This document shows, in pieces, positions 7,189 to 16,688 of a stretch of 64,000 nt of DNA. The stretch comes from an uncultured Aquimarina sp. (lineage in GTDB: Bacteria; Bacteroidota; Bacteroidia; Flavobacteriales; Flavobacteriaceae). The notes under the pieces are model-generated. The model made no database searches. It saw only the letters and a program-made list of their open reading frames with translations, and was not told the origin of the DNA. Position numbers and translations under genes: made by a program. The stretch is from NCBI RefSeq assembly GCF_947492965.1, contig NZ_CANLOZ010000012.1, positions 1-64,000 on the forward strand. Direction: 5' to 3'. Position 1 is the stretch's first letter; each line of letters starts with the position of its first letter.

Positions 7189-7287
7189 ACAAGATTTTTA
7201 AACTACGTAAAGGTATTAGAGTTTGCAATAAGGCGTTCGATTATTACTGTAAAATTTATATTAAATTGCTTTTTTAATCATTAACCT

Positions 7288-7710
7288 ATGAAATTCTTTC
7301 AAAAAGAAATTAGTCTGAAGCCTTATCCAAGAGGTTTTCATTTAATTACAGAAGAAGTGCTTTTGGAAATTCCTGAGATTCGTAAAATAGCTATTGGACA
7401 ATTACAGGTTTTTATTAAACATACTTCTGCTAGTCTTACCATTAATGAAAATGCAGACCCAACAGTTCGACAGGATTTTGAAAGTCATATGAATAAAATG
7501 GTTCCAGAAAATGCACCCTACTATCTACACACCTATGAGGGAGCAGATGATATGCCTGCACATATTAAAGCCTCGTTAATGGGAACTTCTGTACAGTTAC
7601 CAATAACGGCAGGCAAACCAAATCTAGGAATATGGCAAGGAATCTACCTTTGCGAACACAGAGATTATGGTGGCTCCAGAAAATTAGTGCTTACCGCTTT
7701 TGGTTCTTAG
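7288..7710 (+). CDS. YjbQ/UPF0047 family protein (secondary thiamine-phosphate synthase-like)
   Basis: A 140-residue single-domain protein with the family signatures HTSASLTINENADPTVRQDF (about residues 50-69) and GTSVQLPITAGKPNLGIWQG, which hold the conserved His and Glu/Asp that bind metal. Some members show weak thiamine-phosphate synthase activity, but the true role is unsettled. Its TAG stop overlaps the stop of the convergent gene at 7707. Confidence 0.88.
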   Translation: MKFFQKEISLKPYPRGFHLITEEVLLEIPEIRKIAIGQLQVFIKHTSASLTINENADPTVRQDFESHMNKMVPENAPYYLHTYEGADDMPAHIKASLMGTSVQLPITAGKPNLGIWQGIYLCEHRDYGGSRKLVLTAFGS

Positions 7711-8144
7711 AACCAATTTGCCCAAGGAATCATATATAACATTGCTGCAAACGCTATCGTGTAGAAAATGGCTAGCATTTTAAACTTCGGCGTAGAGGTT
7801 AGTTTCTTTTTATGTTTAGAATATCCAATTGTAATTAACGTAACAACCAGTATCATGGTAAACGGATGTTCTACATTATACAAACGAACCAAAGGGTCTC
7901 CCATAATATCTTTTACAGGAACATCTTTAAACCACATAATAGTAGGAGAAACAAAAAATATAACAATTCCTATTAATAATTGTATGTGTGTAACGATTAA
8001 AGCAAAAAGAGATATTCTAAAGTCTTTTGGTGCATACTCTCTTTTGGTAAAAAAACCAATTAAGGCATTAAAAGTTGCTAAAGTTACAACAAGAACGACT
8101 AAGTAAGCCCAATAGGAGTGAACGATTTGTATTGCTTCGTACAT
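7707..8144 (-). CDS. Conserved four-helix membrane protein, function unknown
   Basis: A 145-residue polytopic membrane protein with hydrophobic segments at about residues 10-32, 43-65, 95-115 and 122-142. His residues occur in IVHSYWAY, VTHIQLLIG and NVEHPFTM, near membrane faces as in cytochrome-b-like four-helix proteins, but no CxxCH or other proven haem motif is present. Similar proteins are widespread in Flavobacteriaceae under unreliable names. It is convergent with the YjbQ gene, with stop codons overlapping. Confidence 0.75.
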   Translation of the reverse strand: MYEAIQIVHSYWAYLVVLVVTLATFNALIGFFTKREYAPKDFRISLFALIVTHIQLLIGIVIFFVSPTIMWFKDVPVKDIMGDPLVRLYNVEHPFTMILVVTLITIGYSKHKKKLTSTPKFKMLAIFYTIAFAAMLYMIPWANWF

Positions 8145-8186
8145 AATGATATGTTTAGTTTATCCAAAGGTAAACATTATGTATAA

Positions 8187-8220
8187 AAAAACCTCGCTCA
8201 ATTAGAGCGAGGTTTTTATT
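8187..8220 (-). terminator. Terminator between the TonB receptor gene and its neighbour
   Basis: AACCTCGCTC (8190-8199) and GAGCGAGGTT (8205-8214) form a 10-bp perfect stem with a 5-base loop. Leftward it is followed by seven T, terminating the receptor transcript; it also has a short T-run on the plus strand. Confidence 0.9.
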
Positions 8221-8234
8221 ATGGTATTTAAAAA

Positions 8235-11200
8235 TTAGTTAAAGATATATCTTAAACCAACTTGCATTTGCCATCTTGATGATTGTAATCCGCTATCATC
8301 TAATTGTTCAATTCCATCTTCGAAAGAAGCAGGGTTGAAACTAAACTCAGGATTTGGTCCTGCTTGCTCAGTTTCGATCAATCCAATATTACTTGGAATG
8401 AATTTTCTTTGACCCCAATCTTTGTTAAGAAGATTTGTAAAATTGAAAATATCAAGAGAAAGCTGAAGCGTGTTCTTATGATCTCCAGTATTGATGTAAA
8501 AATCCTGTAAGAATTTTAAATCCACAGTGTGACTCCAAGGACCTCTATCTCCATTTCTTTCTGCATACTGTCCTCTTCTGCTTCTTAAGTAGTCATTTCC
8601 TTCGATAAAAGCATCTAAAGCATCCCACTGTTGCTGAGAGCTAAGTCCGTTTTCTCCATCAACTAATACAATTTCGCTTTGGTTTGCAGGAATATAAATT
8701 AATGCGTTGTCTCTAGAATCATCATTAAGAAGATCCGCTCCCTCTCTATATACGAAAGAGTGAGGAGCTCCTTGATTACCTTCGTAGAAAAGAGCAATAG
8801 TAGATTTCATAAATCCTAAATACTCTTTTTCATAGCTTACATTAGCAGTAAAACGAGATCCCTGAGAGAAATCAGATCTTCCTAAAGGTATATCTGAATT
8901 TTTACCGTTTACTGTTTGTATATTTCTCCATTGAGAACTATTCTGAGAAGAGGTTCCGTCAAAAATTGATTCAGCTTCTCCATAAGAATAAGAAACACTT
9001 CCTTGGAAACCGTTAGAAAATGGCTTTCTTAAGGTAACAGAAGCGTTATATGAAAAACCTTCACCTGTATTAGTTCCTAATGTAATTCTTCCGTAAGTGT
9101 TGTCAATAAGATCACCAAAGCTATCACTATAGAAAGGTCTGTTGTCAGCACCGTTTAAGAAACCTTCTGCTTCTGCAATGTTTAAGTTTTCATAATAGAT
9201 ATTAGTAATTACATCAGTATATAAGAAATCTGCACTTGCAATTAATCCCCAGAAAGGAAGTTTTTGGTCAATTGCAATGTTGTACTTCATGAACTGAGGT
9301 AATCGAAGATCTGGTGTAAAGATATCAATATTACCAGCTAAACCACCAGTTCCAGGCTCAACAGCTACTGGTTGTTGATTAATATCAGGATTAAAAGTAA
9401 TTGTAGAGGGATCTAAATTAAATCCAGCTGTAAAACCACCAGTAATACCATTATTGTTATAAGATCCTCCAGGCCATACTAATGGAATTCTTGAGGTAAA
9501 CATTCCTAAACCACCACGTACTTGAGTAGACCTATTGTTTTTAACATCCCAGTTAAAACCAATTCTTGGAGATAGATGTGCTTTAGGATTAATCGCTTTA
9601 CCAACTCTAGCACCTTGAAGATCTTTTCCTGCAGCTTCTAAGATTGGAATTGTTCTATTATTAAAGTCATCATTAACAGGTCCATCTTCGAAAATAGGAA
9701 CATCTACTCTTAAACCAGCTGTGAATTTAAAGTTTTCAGCAATACTCACTTCATCTTGTATATATACACTTGGTTGGTATAATTTAAATTCTGAAGCTCC
9801 ATCAGATTCATCACCTACAGCAGTACCACCTACTAGAGAGTAACCTCTTTGGTATTCATCAATAATTCCAGCATAGAAATCATTAACACTATTGAAAGTG
9901 TAATCTCCATAGTTAAATGCAAAAAATAGGTTCTTGATTTTAGAAAATTCATGTTGCGTACCAATCGTTATAGTGTGTTTACCACTATAGATTTCAAAAT
10001 TGTCTGCAATATTTAAAATATCTTGATCTAATAAGTTTGCAGTAGAAAAAGGTTCTGCACCAAAAGTAATTGTACCGTTACCATCTCTAATATCTACAGA
10101 AGGAAATGGATCACCAGATGGATCTCTATCATCTCTTACTGTTTTATAACCTACTAAAAGGCTATTTGATGCCCAGCTACCAAAAGAAGAGTTAAGCTCT
10201 AAAGTCGTTTCGTTCTTTACACTTTCAAACAGCTCTGAACCATTGATAAAACCAATTCTAGTATTGCTACTATTTCTTGCTTCTAGATTATCCGCGCTAA
10301 CATAATTATGTTTTACACTTAATTGGTTATTTTCATTAATATTCCAATCTAATCTTACAGTAAATTTGTTACTTTCTAATGTTCTTGTATTGTTGTCAAA
10401 GCCACCTGGATTAAATCCGTAAGTAGTTTGTAAGAAGTTCGAAAGATCTTGAATTTCAGTTAAATTAGAATCTCCTTGGTAATTACTAAAATTAAATGGT
10501 TGAGGAGTTTCAGTTTCTTCTCTTTCGTAATTTACAAAGTAAAATAATTTGTCTTTTACAATTGGACCACCAACTCTAACCCCATAGATATTAGATGAAA
10601 AATCTGCTAGTTTTTCTCTAGACTCTCCATCACCTACAAGACTAGGAGGAGTTTTTCCAGCTAGATCTTGATTTCGGAAATATGTGTAAGCCGATCCTTC
10701 AATCTTGTTTGTCCCTGATCTGGTAATAGCGTTAATTGCACCTCCCGCAAAACCAGATTGTCTTACATCAAAAGGAGCAATGTTAATCTGGAACGTTTCG
10801 ATAGCATCGATAGAGAAAGGATTTACTCCTGTTTGTCCACCATCTGTACCAGAACCTGCTAAACCAAATACATCATTACTTACACCACCATCGATGTATA
10901 ATGCATTATATCTGTTGTTTTGTCCAGCTAAAGAAACTGAGAATCCGTCATCTCCTTCAGAAATCTGTGCCTGTGGTGTAATTCTTACGAAATCTGCAAC
11001 GGATCTTGAAACCGATGGTAAAGAGTTAATCTGTCTTTCTGTTACTGTAGTTTCGGTTCCCGTTTTTCCAGAATCAAATACACCGTTATTGGTAGCGGTA
11101 ATTACAACTTCTTCAAGAGCATTAGCTTCTTCTTTCATTTGAGTGTTAATGCTTTTTGAATCTCCTAACTGAAGGTATACATCGTCTTTAACGAAACCTA

Positions 11201-11462
11201 GAAATCCTACATAAGAGATTGTTACTCTATAAGGACCTCCGGTTCTCATGTTAGCAATCCTGTAATAACCGTCGAAATCAGTAATTGCTCCATACTTTGT
11301 CCCCGATGGTGTATGAATTGCAACTACATTGGCACCCGGCAGTGGTGCCCCAGTATTATCTGTCACTTTTCCATTCATGGAAGATTTTGTAACCCCTTGT
11401 GCAAAAGTTTCTGCAACTGTTGCCAAAAGAATTACAACAAATAAAAATGTAATCTTTTTCAT
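8235..11462 (-). CDS. TonB-dependent outer-membrane receptor, Oar-like
   Basis: A 1075-residue outer-membrane protein. It has a signal peptide (MKKITFLFVVILLATVAETF, cleaved after FAQ), a carboxypeptidase-regulatory-like beta-sandwich (about residues 28-110: VTDNTGAPLPGANVVA, then FDGYYRIANM), a plug domain (LEEVVITATNNGVF onward, with GGAINAITRSGTNKIEG), and a long barrel ending WQMQVGLRYIFN with the terminal aromatic. The plug pattern NAITRSGTN and extra-long barrel resemble Oar/OmpA-related receptors rather than SusC, and no susD partner is present. The ligand cannot be predicted. It is alone between a terminator and pgi. Confidence 0.9.
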   Translation of the reverse strand: MKKITFLFVVILLATVAETFAQGVTKSSMNGKVTDNTGAPLPGANVVAIHTPSGTKYGAITDFDGYYRIANMRTGGPYRVTISYVGFLGFVKDDVYLQLGDSKSINTQMKEEANALEEVVITATNNGVFDSGKTGTETTVTERQINSLPSVSRSVADFVRITPQAQISEGDDGFSVSLAGQNNRYNALYIDGGVSNDVFGLAGSGTDGGQTGVNPFSIDAIETFQINIAPFDVRQSGFAGGAINAITRSGTNKIEGSAYTYFRNQDLAGKTPPSLVGDGESREKLADFSSNIYGVRVGGPIVKDKLFYFVNYEREETETPQPFNFSNYQGDSNLTEIQDLSNFLQTTYGFNPGGFDNNTRTLESNKFTVRLDWNINENNQLSVKHNYVSADNLEARNSSNTRIGFINGSELFESVKNETTLELNSSFGSWASNSLLVGYKTVRDDRDPSGDPFPSVDIRDGNGTITFGAEPFSTANLLDQDILNIADNFEIYSGKHTITIGTQHEFSKIKNLFFAFNYGDYTFNSVNDFYAGIIDEYQRGYSLVGGTAVGDESDGASEFKLYQPSVYIQDEVSIAENFKFTAGLRVDVPIFEDGPVNDDFNNRTIPILEAAGKDLQGARVGKAINPKAHLSPRIGFNWDVKNNRSTQVRGGLGMFTSRIPLVWPGGSYNNNGITGGFTAGFNLDPSTITFNPDINQQPVAVEPGTGGLAGNIDIFTPDLRLPQFMKYNIAIDQKLPFWGLIASADFLYTDVITNIYYENLNIAEAEGFLNGADNRPFYSDSFGDLIDNTYGRITLGTNTGEGFSYNASVTLRKPFSNGFQGSVSYSYGEAESIFDGTSSQNSSQWRNIQTVNGKNSDIPLGRSDFSQGSRFTANVSYEKEYLGFMKSTIALFYEGNQGAPHSFVYREGADLLNDDSRDNALIYIPANQSEIVLVDGENGLSSQQQWDALDAFIEGNDYLRSRRGQYAERNGDRGPWSHTVDLKFLQDFYINTGDHKNTLQLSLDIFNFTNLLNKDWGQRKFIPSNIGLIETEQAGPNPEFSFNPASFEDGIEQLDDSGLQSSRWQMQVGLRYIFN

Positions 11463-11636
11463 TATAATGAATTAAGTTAATTGTTGGCGCAAAAGAACGA
11501 ATCTTTGTGCAATCTAAGTTTATCTAAACGTTAAAATTTTTACATAAAGTTTTAACGGTTTTAAGGTAACTCAAATTTTTATATCATTGGTTTTCAAGTG
11601 ATTGAAAATATTAAAAAGTTGTTAACCGGAAAATAT

Positions 11637-13274
11637 CTAGCTTAGGTACTTTTTAATTAACATTTTCGTAGACGAATCATGGTCAGAAATCTGCGAATTA
11701 TCGATTTCATCTAAAATTTTTGTAGCTAATTGCTTACCTAATTCTACACCCCATTGATCATAACTAAAAATATTCCAAACAACTCCCTGAACAAAAATTC
11801 GCTGTTCATACATAGAAATAAGAGCTCCCAAACTTTTTGGAGTAAGTTTGTCAATTAGAACTGTAGTTGTAGGTTTGTTCCCAGAGAAAACTTTGAATGG
11901 AACAAGTTGTCTTAATTTTTCTTCAGAAAGATTTTTAGATTGTAGCTCTTCTAAGACTTCTTCTTTACTTTTTCCGTTCATAAGAGCTTCTGTTTGAGCA
12001 AAGAAATTGGCCATTAATTTATCCTGATGACTTTTGTCACCAAACAGAGGGTTTTTAAACCCGATAAACTCAGCAGGAATCAATTTAGTACCTTGATGAA
12101 TAAGTTGGAAAAATGCGTGTTGGGCATTGGTCCCTGGTTCTCCCCAAATAATAGTTCCTGTTTGGTAATTGATAGGGTTTCCTGCACGATCCACACTTTT
12201 ACCATTACTTTCCATGATTCCTTGTTGCAGATACGCTGGTAATCTATGAAGATATTGAGAATAAGGGATTATTGCTTCGCTTTCTGCTTCAAAGAAATTG
12301 TTGTACCATATACTTAATAGTCCTAGAATTACAGGAATGTTGTCTTCGAAATTTGTTGTTCTGAAGTGTTCGTCCATTTGGTGAGCACCCTCTAGTAAGG
12401 AATCGAAATTTTCATATCCTATGGATAAACTTATAGATAGTCCAACGGCACTCCATAAAGAGAAACGACCACCTACCCAATCCCAAAGAGGAAAAATGTT
12501 AGTTTCTTCTATTCCAAAATCTACGACTTTTTGCACATTACTAGAAACAGCAACAAAGTGCTTGCCAACCGCAGATGAAGAAGCCTGGTTTATAAACCAG
12601 TTTCTTGCTGTAATTGCATTCGATAATGTTTCCTGCGTTCCAAAACTTTTAGATACTACAACAAACAAAGTAGTTTCTGGATCTAATCCCTTTAGTCTCT
12701 GATGTACATGATCACCATCTACATTAGATATAAAATGAAGGTTTAAATGGTTTTTATAGTATTCTAAAGACTCAGTAATCATAGCAGGGCCAAGATCGGA
12801 TCCTCCAATACCTATATTAACAATATCTGTAAAAGGTTTATCGGTATATCCTTTTAGATCTCCGTTTATAACTTGATCACAAAATTCTTTGATTTTGTTC
12901 TTTACTTCTGATACTTCGTTTACAACGTTTTTGCCTGCGACTTCAACAGCTTGATCAGAAGGAACGCGAAGTGCAGTATGTAGAACTGCTCTTTCTTCGG
13001 TTTCGTTAATAATTTCACCTCCAAAATAACTTTGTATAGCTTTGTCAAGCTGTACTTCTTTTGCAAGATCTATTAATAATTTTTTAGTTGTTTCATCGAT
13101 TCGATTTTTAGAATAATCTATATAAAAATCATTCCATTCTATCGAAAGCACATCAGCTCTATTAGGAGCTTTTTCAAAAAGATCTTTTAGATGAGTGTCT
13201 TTAATTGTCTCATAATGGTTTTTAAGTGCTTCCCAGGCTTTTGTGGTGGTGGGATTAATAGTTGGTAATGCCAT
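11637..13274 (-). CDS. pgi: Glucose-6-phosphate isomerase
   Basis: Interconverts glucose-6-phosphate and fructose-6-phosphate. The 545-residue protein has IGIGGSDLGPAM and VVVSKSFGTQET (sugar-phosphate binding), the catalytic Glu in QGIMESNGKSVD, and the His in GTNAQHAFFQLIHQGTKLIP; length is normal. The M23 peptidase gene upstream ends (13279) just 4 bp before this ATG, so the two are probably co-transcribed. Confidence 0.97.
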   Translation of the reverse strand: MALPTINPTTTKAWEALKNHYETIKDTHLKDLFEKAPNRADVLSIEWNDFYIDYSKNRIDETTKKLLIDLAKEVQLDKAIQSYFGGEIINETEERAVLHTALRVPSDQAVEVAGKNVVNEVSEVKNKIKEFCDQVINGDLKGYTDKPFTDIVNIGIGGSDLGPAMITESLEYYKNHLNLHFISNVDGDHVHQRLKGLDPETTLFVVVSKSFGTQETLSNAITARNWFINQASSSAVGKHFVAVSSNVQKVVDFGIEETNIFPLWDWVGGRFSLWSAVGLSISLSIGYENFDSLLEGAHQMDEHFRTTNFEDNIPVILGLLSIWYNNFFEAESEAIIPYSQYLHRLPAYLQQGIMESNGKSVDRAGNPINYQTGTIIWGEPGTNAQHAFFQLIHQGTKLIPAEFIGFKNPLFGDKSHQDKLMANFFAQTEALMNGKSKEEVLEELQSKNLSEEKLRQLVPFKVFSGNKPTTTVLIDKLTPKSLGALISMYEQRIFVQGVVWNIFSYDQWGVELGKQLATKILDEIDNSQISDHDSSTKMLIKKYLS

Positions 13275-13278
13275 GTGG

Positions 13279-14535
13279 TTACAATATTTCTTGTTTTGGT
13301 TTAAAAATGATACTATCTAATTTTGTTTTCATCGGTTCTATATGCTTGAAAAAAGCAGGTTTTAGACTGTCTTGTAGGGGTTTAGAAGCTGGTAGATCCT
13401 CTCTAAACGGATCTACTTCTCTACCATTTTTCCAGAAACGATAACATACGTGAGGACCACTGGTATTACCTGTCATACCTATAAACCCAATCACTTCTCC
13501 TTGTCGGACAAATTCACCTACTTTTACAGCTCTTTTGCTCATATGAAGATATTGTGTTTCATAAGTAGCGTTATGTCTAATTTTTACATATTTACCATTT
13601 CCTCCTCTACGTTCAGATTTAGTAACAGTCCCATCAGCAGTGGCCAAAATCGGTGTTCCTATAGGCGCGGCAAAGTCGGTTCCTCTATGTGGTCTAATCT
13701 TATTTCCGTAATATTTTATTCTACGCTTAAGGTTGTATCTAGAAGAGATTCTACTAAATTGAACAGGTGCTCTTAAAAAAGCTCTTCTTAAGTTATTAGC
13801 TTCCTGATCAAAATAATCTGACGAGTTATTAATAGTGTCATCTTTAAATCGAAATGCATAAAGGGGTTTGCTTCGATGCTCAAAGTAAGAAGCTTTGATC
13901 TCTCCAATTCCTGCAGGGATGGTGTCATTGATATACTTTTCTGTATAGATAACTTTAAATCGATCTCCTGCTTGTAATCTGGTAAAATCTATGGTCCAGG
14001 CATAAATGTCAGCCATTTTATATGCAACGAGAAAGCTTAAATCCATATCATCAAAAGTTTGAGAGAGGTTGCTCTCAATAGTCCCAGAGGCTATTCTTTC
14101 AACGATTTTAACAGGTTTGGCACTTTTTCTAGCAATAATACTATCTCTAAAATCTACAACCGTATAATCTATTAACCCATTTTGATACACAAATACTTGT
14201 GCTTGTTCTGCGGTATCTTTTGATTTTAGAACGGTATAGGCTTTACCTGCGGTAATTCTTGCAACGTTAAAAGTATCTTTTATTTTATTTGAAATTTCAA
14301 AAACCTTAGCTCTAGAAATTCCATGACTATCTAAAATAGCTCCAAAACTATCTCCTGGGCGAACGGTATCTCTAACAACGGTAAAGTCGTTTAGATTATA
14401 TCCAAATTCTTTGATGATAGGAGGTTCTACTATTTCTTTACTTGTTTCTGGAACAACAACTACGGGTTCTTTCTTTTCTTTTTGGCATGAAATAAATACT
14501 ACCAAAATAAGTAGTATACAACCTAAATTCTTCAA
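13279..14535 (-). CDS. M23-family peptidase lipoprotein with an altered HxH motif
   Basis: A 418-residue lipoprotein (lipobox VVFISC at residues 15-20; TTG start at 14535) with a long N-terminal region and a C-terminal LytM/M23 domain. The first metal motif HRGTDFAAPIGTP is intact, as is YLHMSKRAVKVGEFV. The last motif, normally GPHxH, reads GPHVCYRFW: the final ligand His is Cys. The protein may bind zinc through Cys, or may be an EnvC-like regulator without activity. Peptidoglycan is the expected ligand. It lies between a tryptophan dioxygenase and pgi on the same strand. Confidence 0.85.
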   Translation of the reverse strand: MKNLGCILLILVVFISCQKEKKEPVVVVPETSKEIVEPPIIKEFGYNLNDFTVVRDTVRPGDSFGAILDSHGISRAKVFEISNKIKDTFNVARITAGKAYTVLKSKDTAEQAQVFVYQNGLIDYTVVDFRDSIIARKSAKPVKIVERIASGTIESNLSQTFDDMDLSFLVAYKMADIYAWTIDFTRLQAGDRFKVIYTEKYINDTIPAGIGEIKASYFEHRSKPLYAFRFKDDTINNSSDYFDQEANNLRRAFLRAPVQFSRISSRYNLKRRIKYYGNKIRPHRGTDFAAPIGTPILATADGTVTKSERRGGNGKYVKIRHNATYETQYLHMSKRAVKVGEFVRQGEVIGFIGMTGNTSGPHVCYRFWKNGREVDPFREDLPASKPLQDSLKPAFFKHIEPMKTKLDSIIFKPKQEIL

Positions 14536-14543
14536 CTCTGACT

Positions 14544-15509
14544 TTATTTTGTGGTATTAAATTGATGGGTAACCCATTGCTGACCCCAATTTTCTTTTTC
14601 CTCTGTACTCCATAGATTAGGAAAAAACATAATTCTTTGAAAACTTGGGGGTAGAAACTTTTTCCAGTTAGTTCCTCCTGTAGCCAATACCTCACCTTTA
14701 TCTCTGTTAAGATACCTGTAGGCGGCTCCCATATGCATCAATAACCAATTAATATTTACATTGATGTCAAAAGTACGCAATGCATTAATAAGGTGCACAT
14801 TATTTTGCTCTTTTTCTGGAAGTTCCAGATATCTATGGTAAATGGTACTCTGTTTTACTTGATGCGCAATTCGCATCATTCTTGGAGTATAACGATATTC
14901 AAATTGTTTGAGCGTTAAGGTCTTTTCGCCTGTTTTTATGTCTGTTGCTCCGGATTTCCAATATAAATGTTCGTAAACATCTTCTAAGGGATCGTCTTCA
15001 GAAAATTGTGCTCTTTCTTTGGCATTTACAAGATTTACCAAAGGAGTTGCGTATATTTCAATCATTCTAAATTGAACCGACTGAAATCCACTAGCTGGTA
15101 ATAAAGACATTCGGTACTTTAGGAATTGATCCTTATCCATTCCTTTAATCATCACATCAAAAGAGTCGATCAATACTCTAAAATACCTGTTGATTCGATC
15201 TAATTTTTTGGTAAAAAACTCAGCTGTTTGTAATTTGTCATCAATGATCTGTTTTAGTTCGTGTATAATCAACTTAAAATACAATTCAGTGATCTGATGA
15301 TACATGATGAAGATTTCTTCATCAGGAAAGTGAGTTCGAGGTATTTGTAAACTTAGTAAGGTATCTAAATGGATATAATCCCAATACGTGAGGTATCGAT
15401 CATGCAAAAGACCATCTAGATAAGATCCTAAATCTTGACCAGAGTTTTTAAATTTCTTTTCGAGTTGCTTTATTTTTTCAGCAATTTCTGGTTGTATGGA
15501 TTCGTCCAT
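14544..15509 (-). CDS. kynA: Tryptophan 2,3-dioxygenase family protein
   Basis: A haem enzyme opening the indole ring of tryptophan to N-formylkynurenine. The 321-residue helical protein has the distal-side His in FIMYHQITELYFKLIIHELK (about residues 68-87) and, near the C-terminus, MHMGAAYRYL followed by ATGGTNWKKFLP, which line up with the haem-ligating His and the GTGGT substrate loop of bacterial enzymes. Its ATG overlaps the stop of the DUF3108 gene by one base (TAATG), so translation is probably coupled. The rest of the kynurenine pathway is not in the window. Confidence 0.85.
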   Translation of the reverse strand: MDESIQPEIAEKIKQLEKKFKNSGQDLGSYLDGLLHDRYLTYWDYIHLDTLLSLQIPRTHFPDEEIFIMYHQITELYFKLIIHELKQIIDDKLQTAEFFTKKLDRINRYFRVLIDSFDVMIKGMDKDQFLKYRMSLLPASGFQSVQFRMIEIYATPLVNLVNAKERAQFSEDDPLEDVYEHLYWKSGATDIKTGEKTLTLKQFEYRYTPRMMRIAHQVKQSTIYHRYLELPEKEQNNVHLINALRTFDINVNINWLLMHMGAAYRYLNRDKGEVLATGGTNWKKFLPPSFQRIMFFPNLWSTEEKENWGQQWVTHQFNTTK

Positions 15510-16285
15510 TAATCTATAACAATTTTAAGAGGATGTTTCAATCCTTTATACGCTATCAAATCTGCATTAATAGATCCTACCAGAATGTCTGCTTTTATTC
15601 GAATTGGCATACGATTATCGTCATCACTTACCCATACCGTTAGACTTTCTTCTTCTTTAAAAACTCGTTCTGCCTGAACTATTGGACGAAATTTTAAACA
15701 GCGTATTTTGTTACCATTCATTTTTACTGTTTCTCTTCCTAAAAAGCGTAGCTTGAACAAGTAGTTTTCATTATCGAAAAACATATTTACAAATTGTTCA
15801 TCGCCAACTTTAAGCGAAGATACGTCAATATTATTTCTTAAATAATAAAAGGAAGACATCATATCCTGTATGTTGTCTTTAATGGTAAACGTATTTTTGG
15901 TATTATACTTTTTGTTAAAAACTAGAGCCTTTTTGCTTTCGTGATCAAAGTCAATTTCTATGTCTTTGATATGTCCTCCCTCATTTATTTTACGAATAAA
16001 ACGATAAGGTTTTACTTCATTTCTGTCTATATAAGTTTCATAGTAATCTTCTACTTTAAAAAACACACTTAAAAGTCCAGATGATTTTCCGGTACCAACA
16101 ATATGATGTACTGGCTTTCCTTTAAACATTTCATTCTTTACTTCTAAGGTTGCATAGCTGGCTGTAAAGACTCCATATCTGATTTTAAATTTAAACCATT
16201 CTCCATCATCAAAAGACTTATGACTATCCTGAGCGTTTAAGATACATGTCGATAAGACAACCAATAAAAGAATATATCTTTTCAT
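15509..16285 (-). CDS. DUF3108 secreted protein
   Basis: A 258-residue exported protein with signal peptide MKRYILLLVVLSTCILNAQ and a beta-rich body typical of DUF3108 (DGEWFKFKIRYGVFTASYATL, DYYETYIDRNEVKPYRFIRK, LTVWVSDDDNRMPIRIKADI). The frame is open to 16315, but ATG 16285 places the signal peptide at the N-terminus. DUF3108 proteins are thought to lie in the periplasm or outer membrane; no activity is established. First gene of a leftward run with kynA, the M23 gene and pgi. Confidence 0.85.
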   Translation of the reverse strand: MKRYILLLVVLSTCILNAQDSHKSFDDGEWFKFKIRYGVFTASYATLEVKNEMFKGKPVHHIVGTGKSSGLLSVFFKVEDYYETYIDRNEVKPYRFIRKINEGGHIKDIEIDFDHESKKALVFNKKYNTKNTFTIKDNIQDMMSSFYYLRNNIDVSSLKVGDEQFVNMFFDNENYLFKLRFLGRETVKMNGNKIRCLKFRPIVQAERVFKEEESLTVWVSDDDNRMPIRIKADILVGSINADLIAYKGLKHPLKIVID

Positions 16286-16352
16286 AACTAATTTTTGGGT
16301 GTTGTTTAATTGCATATAGGCACTACTAATGAGACTTTTACAATATCCGTTC

Positions 16353-16360
16353 CAAAAGTA
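16353..16360 (-). promoter_or_regulatory. -7 box of the DUF3108-kynA run
   Basis: Minus-strand TACTTTTG fits TAnnTTTG; TTG lies 24 bases upstream. The roughly 60-nt leader contains ACACCCAAAAATT just before the ATG, a sequence shared with other leaders in this window. Confidence 0.5.
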
Positions 16361-16420
16361 CTACATAATATAAACAGATAAAAGCAAGGAGTATTACTAA
16401 ATATTGAAAAAAAAGTAATA

Positions 16421-16452
16421 AAAAAGAGAGCCACCACAGCTCTCTTTTACTT
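16421..16452 (-). terminator. Bidirectional terminator hairpin
   Basis: AAAAGAGAGC (16423-16432) and GCTCTCTTTT (16440-16449) form a perfect 10-bp stem with a 7-base loop. Leftward the T-run ends the hpd transcript; rightward T's are also present. Confidence 0.85.
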
Positions 16453-16688
16453 TTATTAACCAACTAAAAACTTAAATTATGAGAATAATTATTGTTTTTG
16501 GTATAAGCGGTAACCACTCCGCTTATAATACAAACATCCGCTTTTTTTGCATAATTATCAAACGAAAACGTTTTTTTATTATGATATTTAACAAAAATTT
16601 AGGCAGAAATCCATTATTTTTCAATAATCTCAATTTATTAACATAGCTTAACTAAAATGTTCAAAGGAAATTGACGAAAAATCTGAAT
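16453..16688. other. Intergenic tail downstream of hpd with a second hairpin
   Basis: No gene of convincing length is present. ATAAGCGG (16503-16510) pairs with CCGCTTAT (16519-16526). A plus-strand ATG at 16480, preceded by AACTAAAAACTTAAATT, opens only eight codons. Since hpd is transcribed leftward across this stretch to the terminator at 16421, it is most simply the hpd 3' untranslated region. Confidence 0.5.

Noticed and set aside
7768..8106. 112-codon plus-strand frame
   Set aside because: Lies antisense within the four-helix membrane protein gene; low-complexity Ile/Thr/Lys product without family look.
10705..11142. 145-codon plus-strand frame
   Set aside because: Antisense to the TonB receptor plug domain, which has clear family motifs; typical shadow frame.
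16480..16506. Short plus-strand frame after AACTAAAAACTTAAATT
   Set aside because: Stops after eight codons at 16504-16506; no regulated gene follows on that strand.
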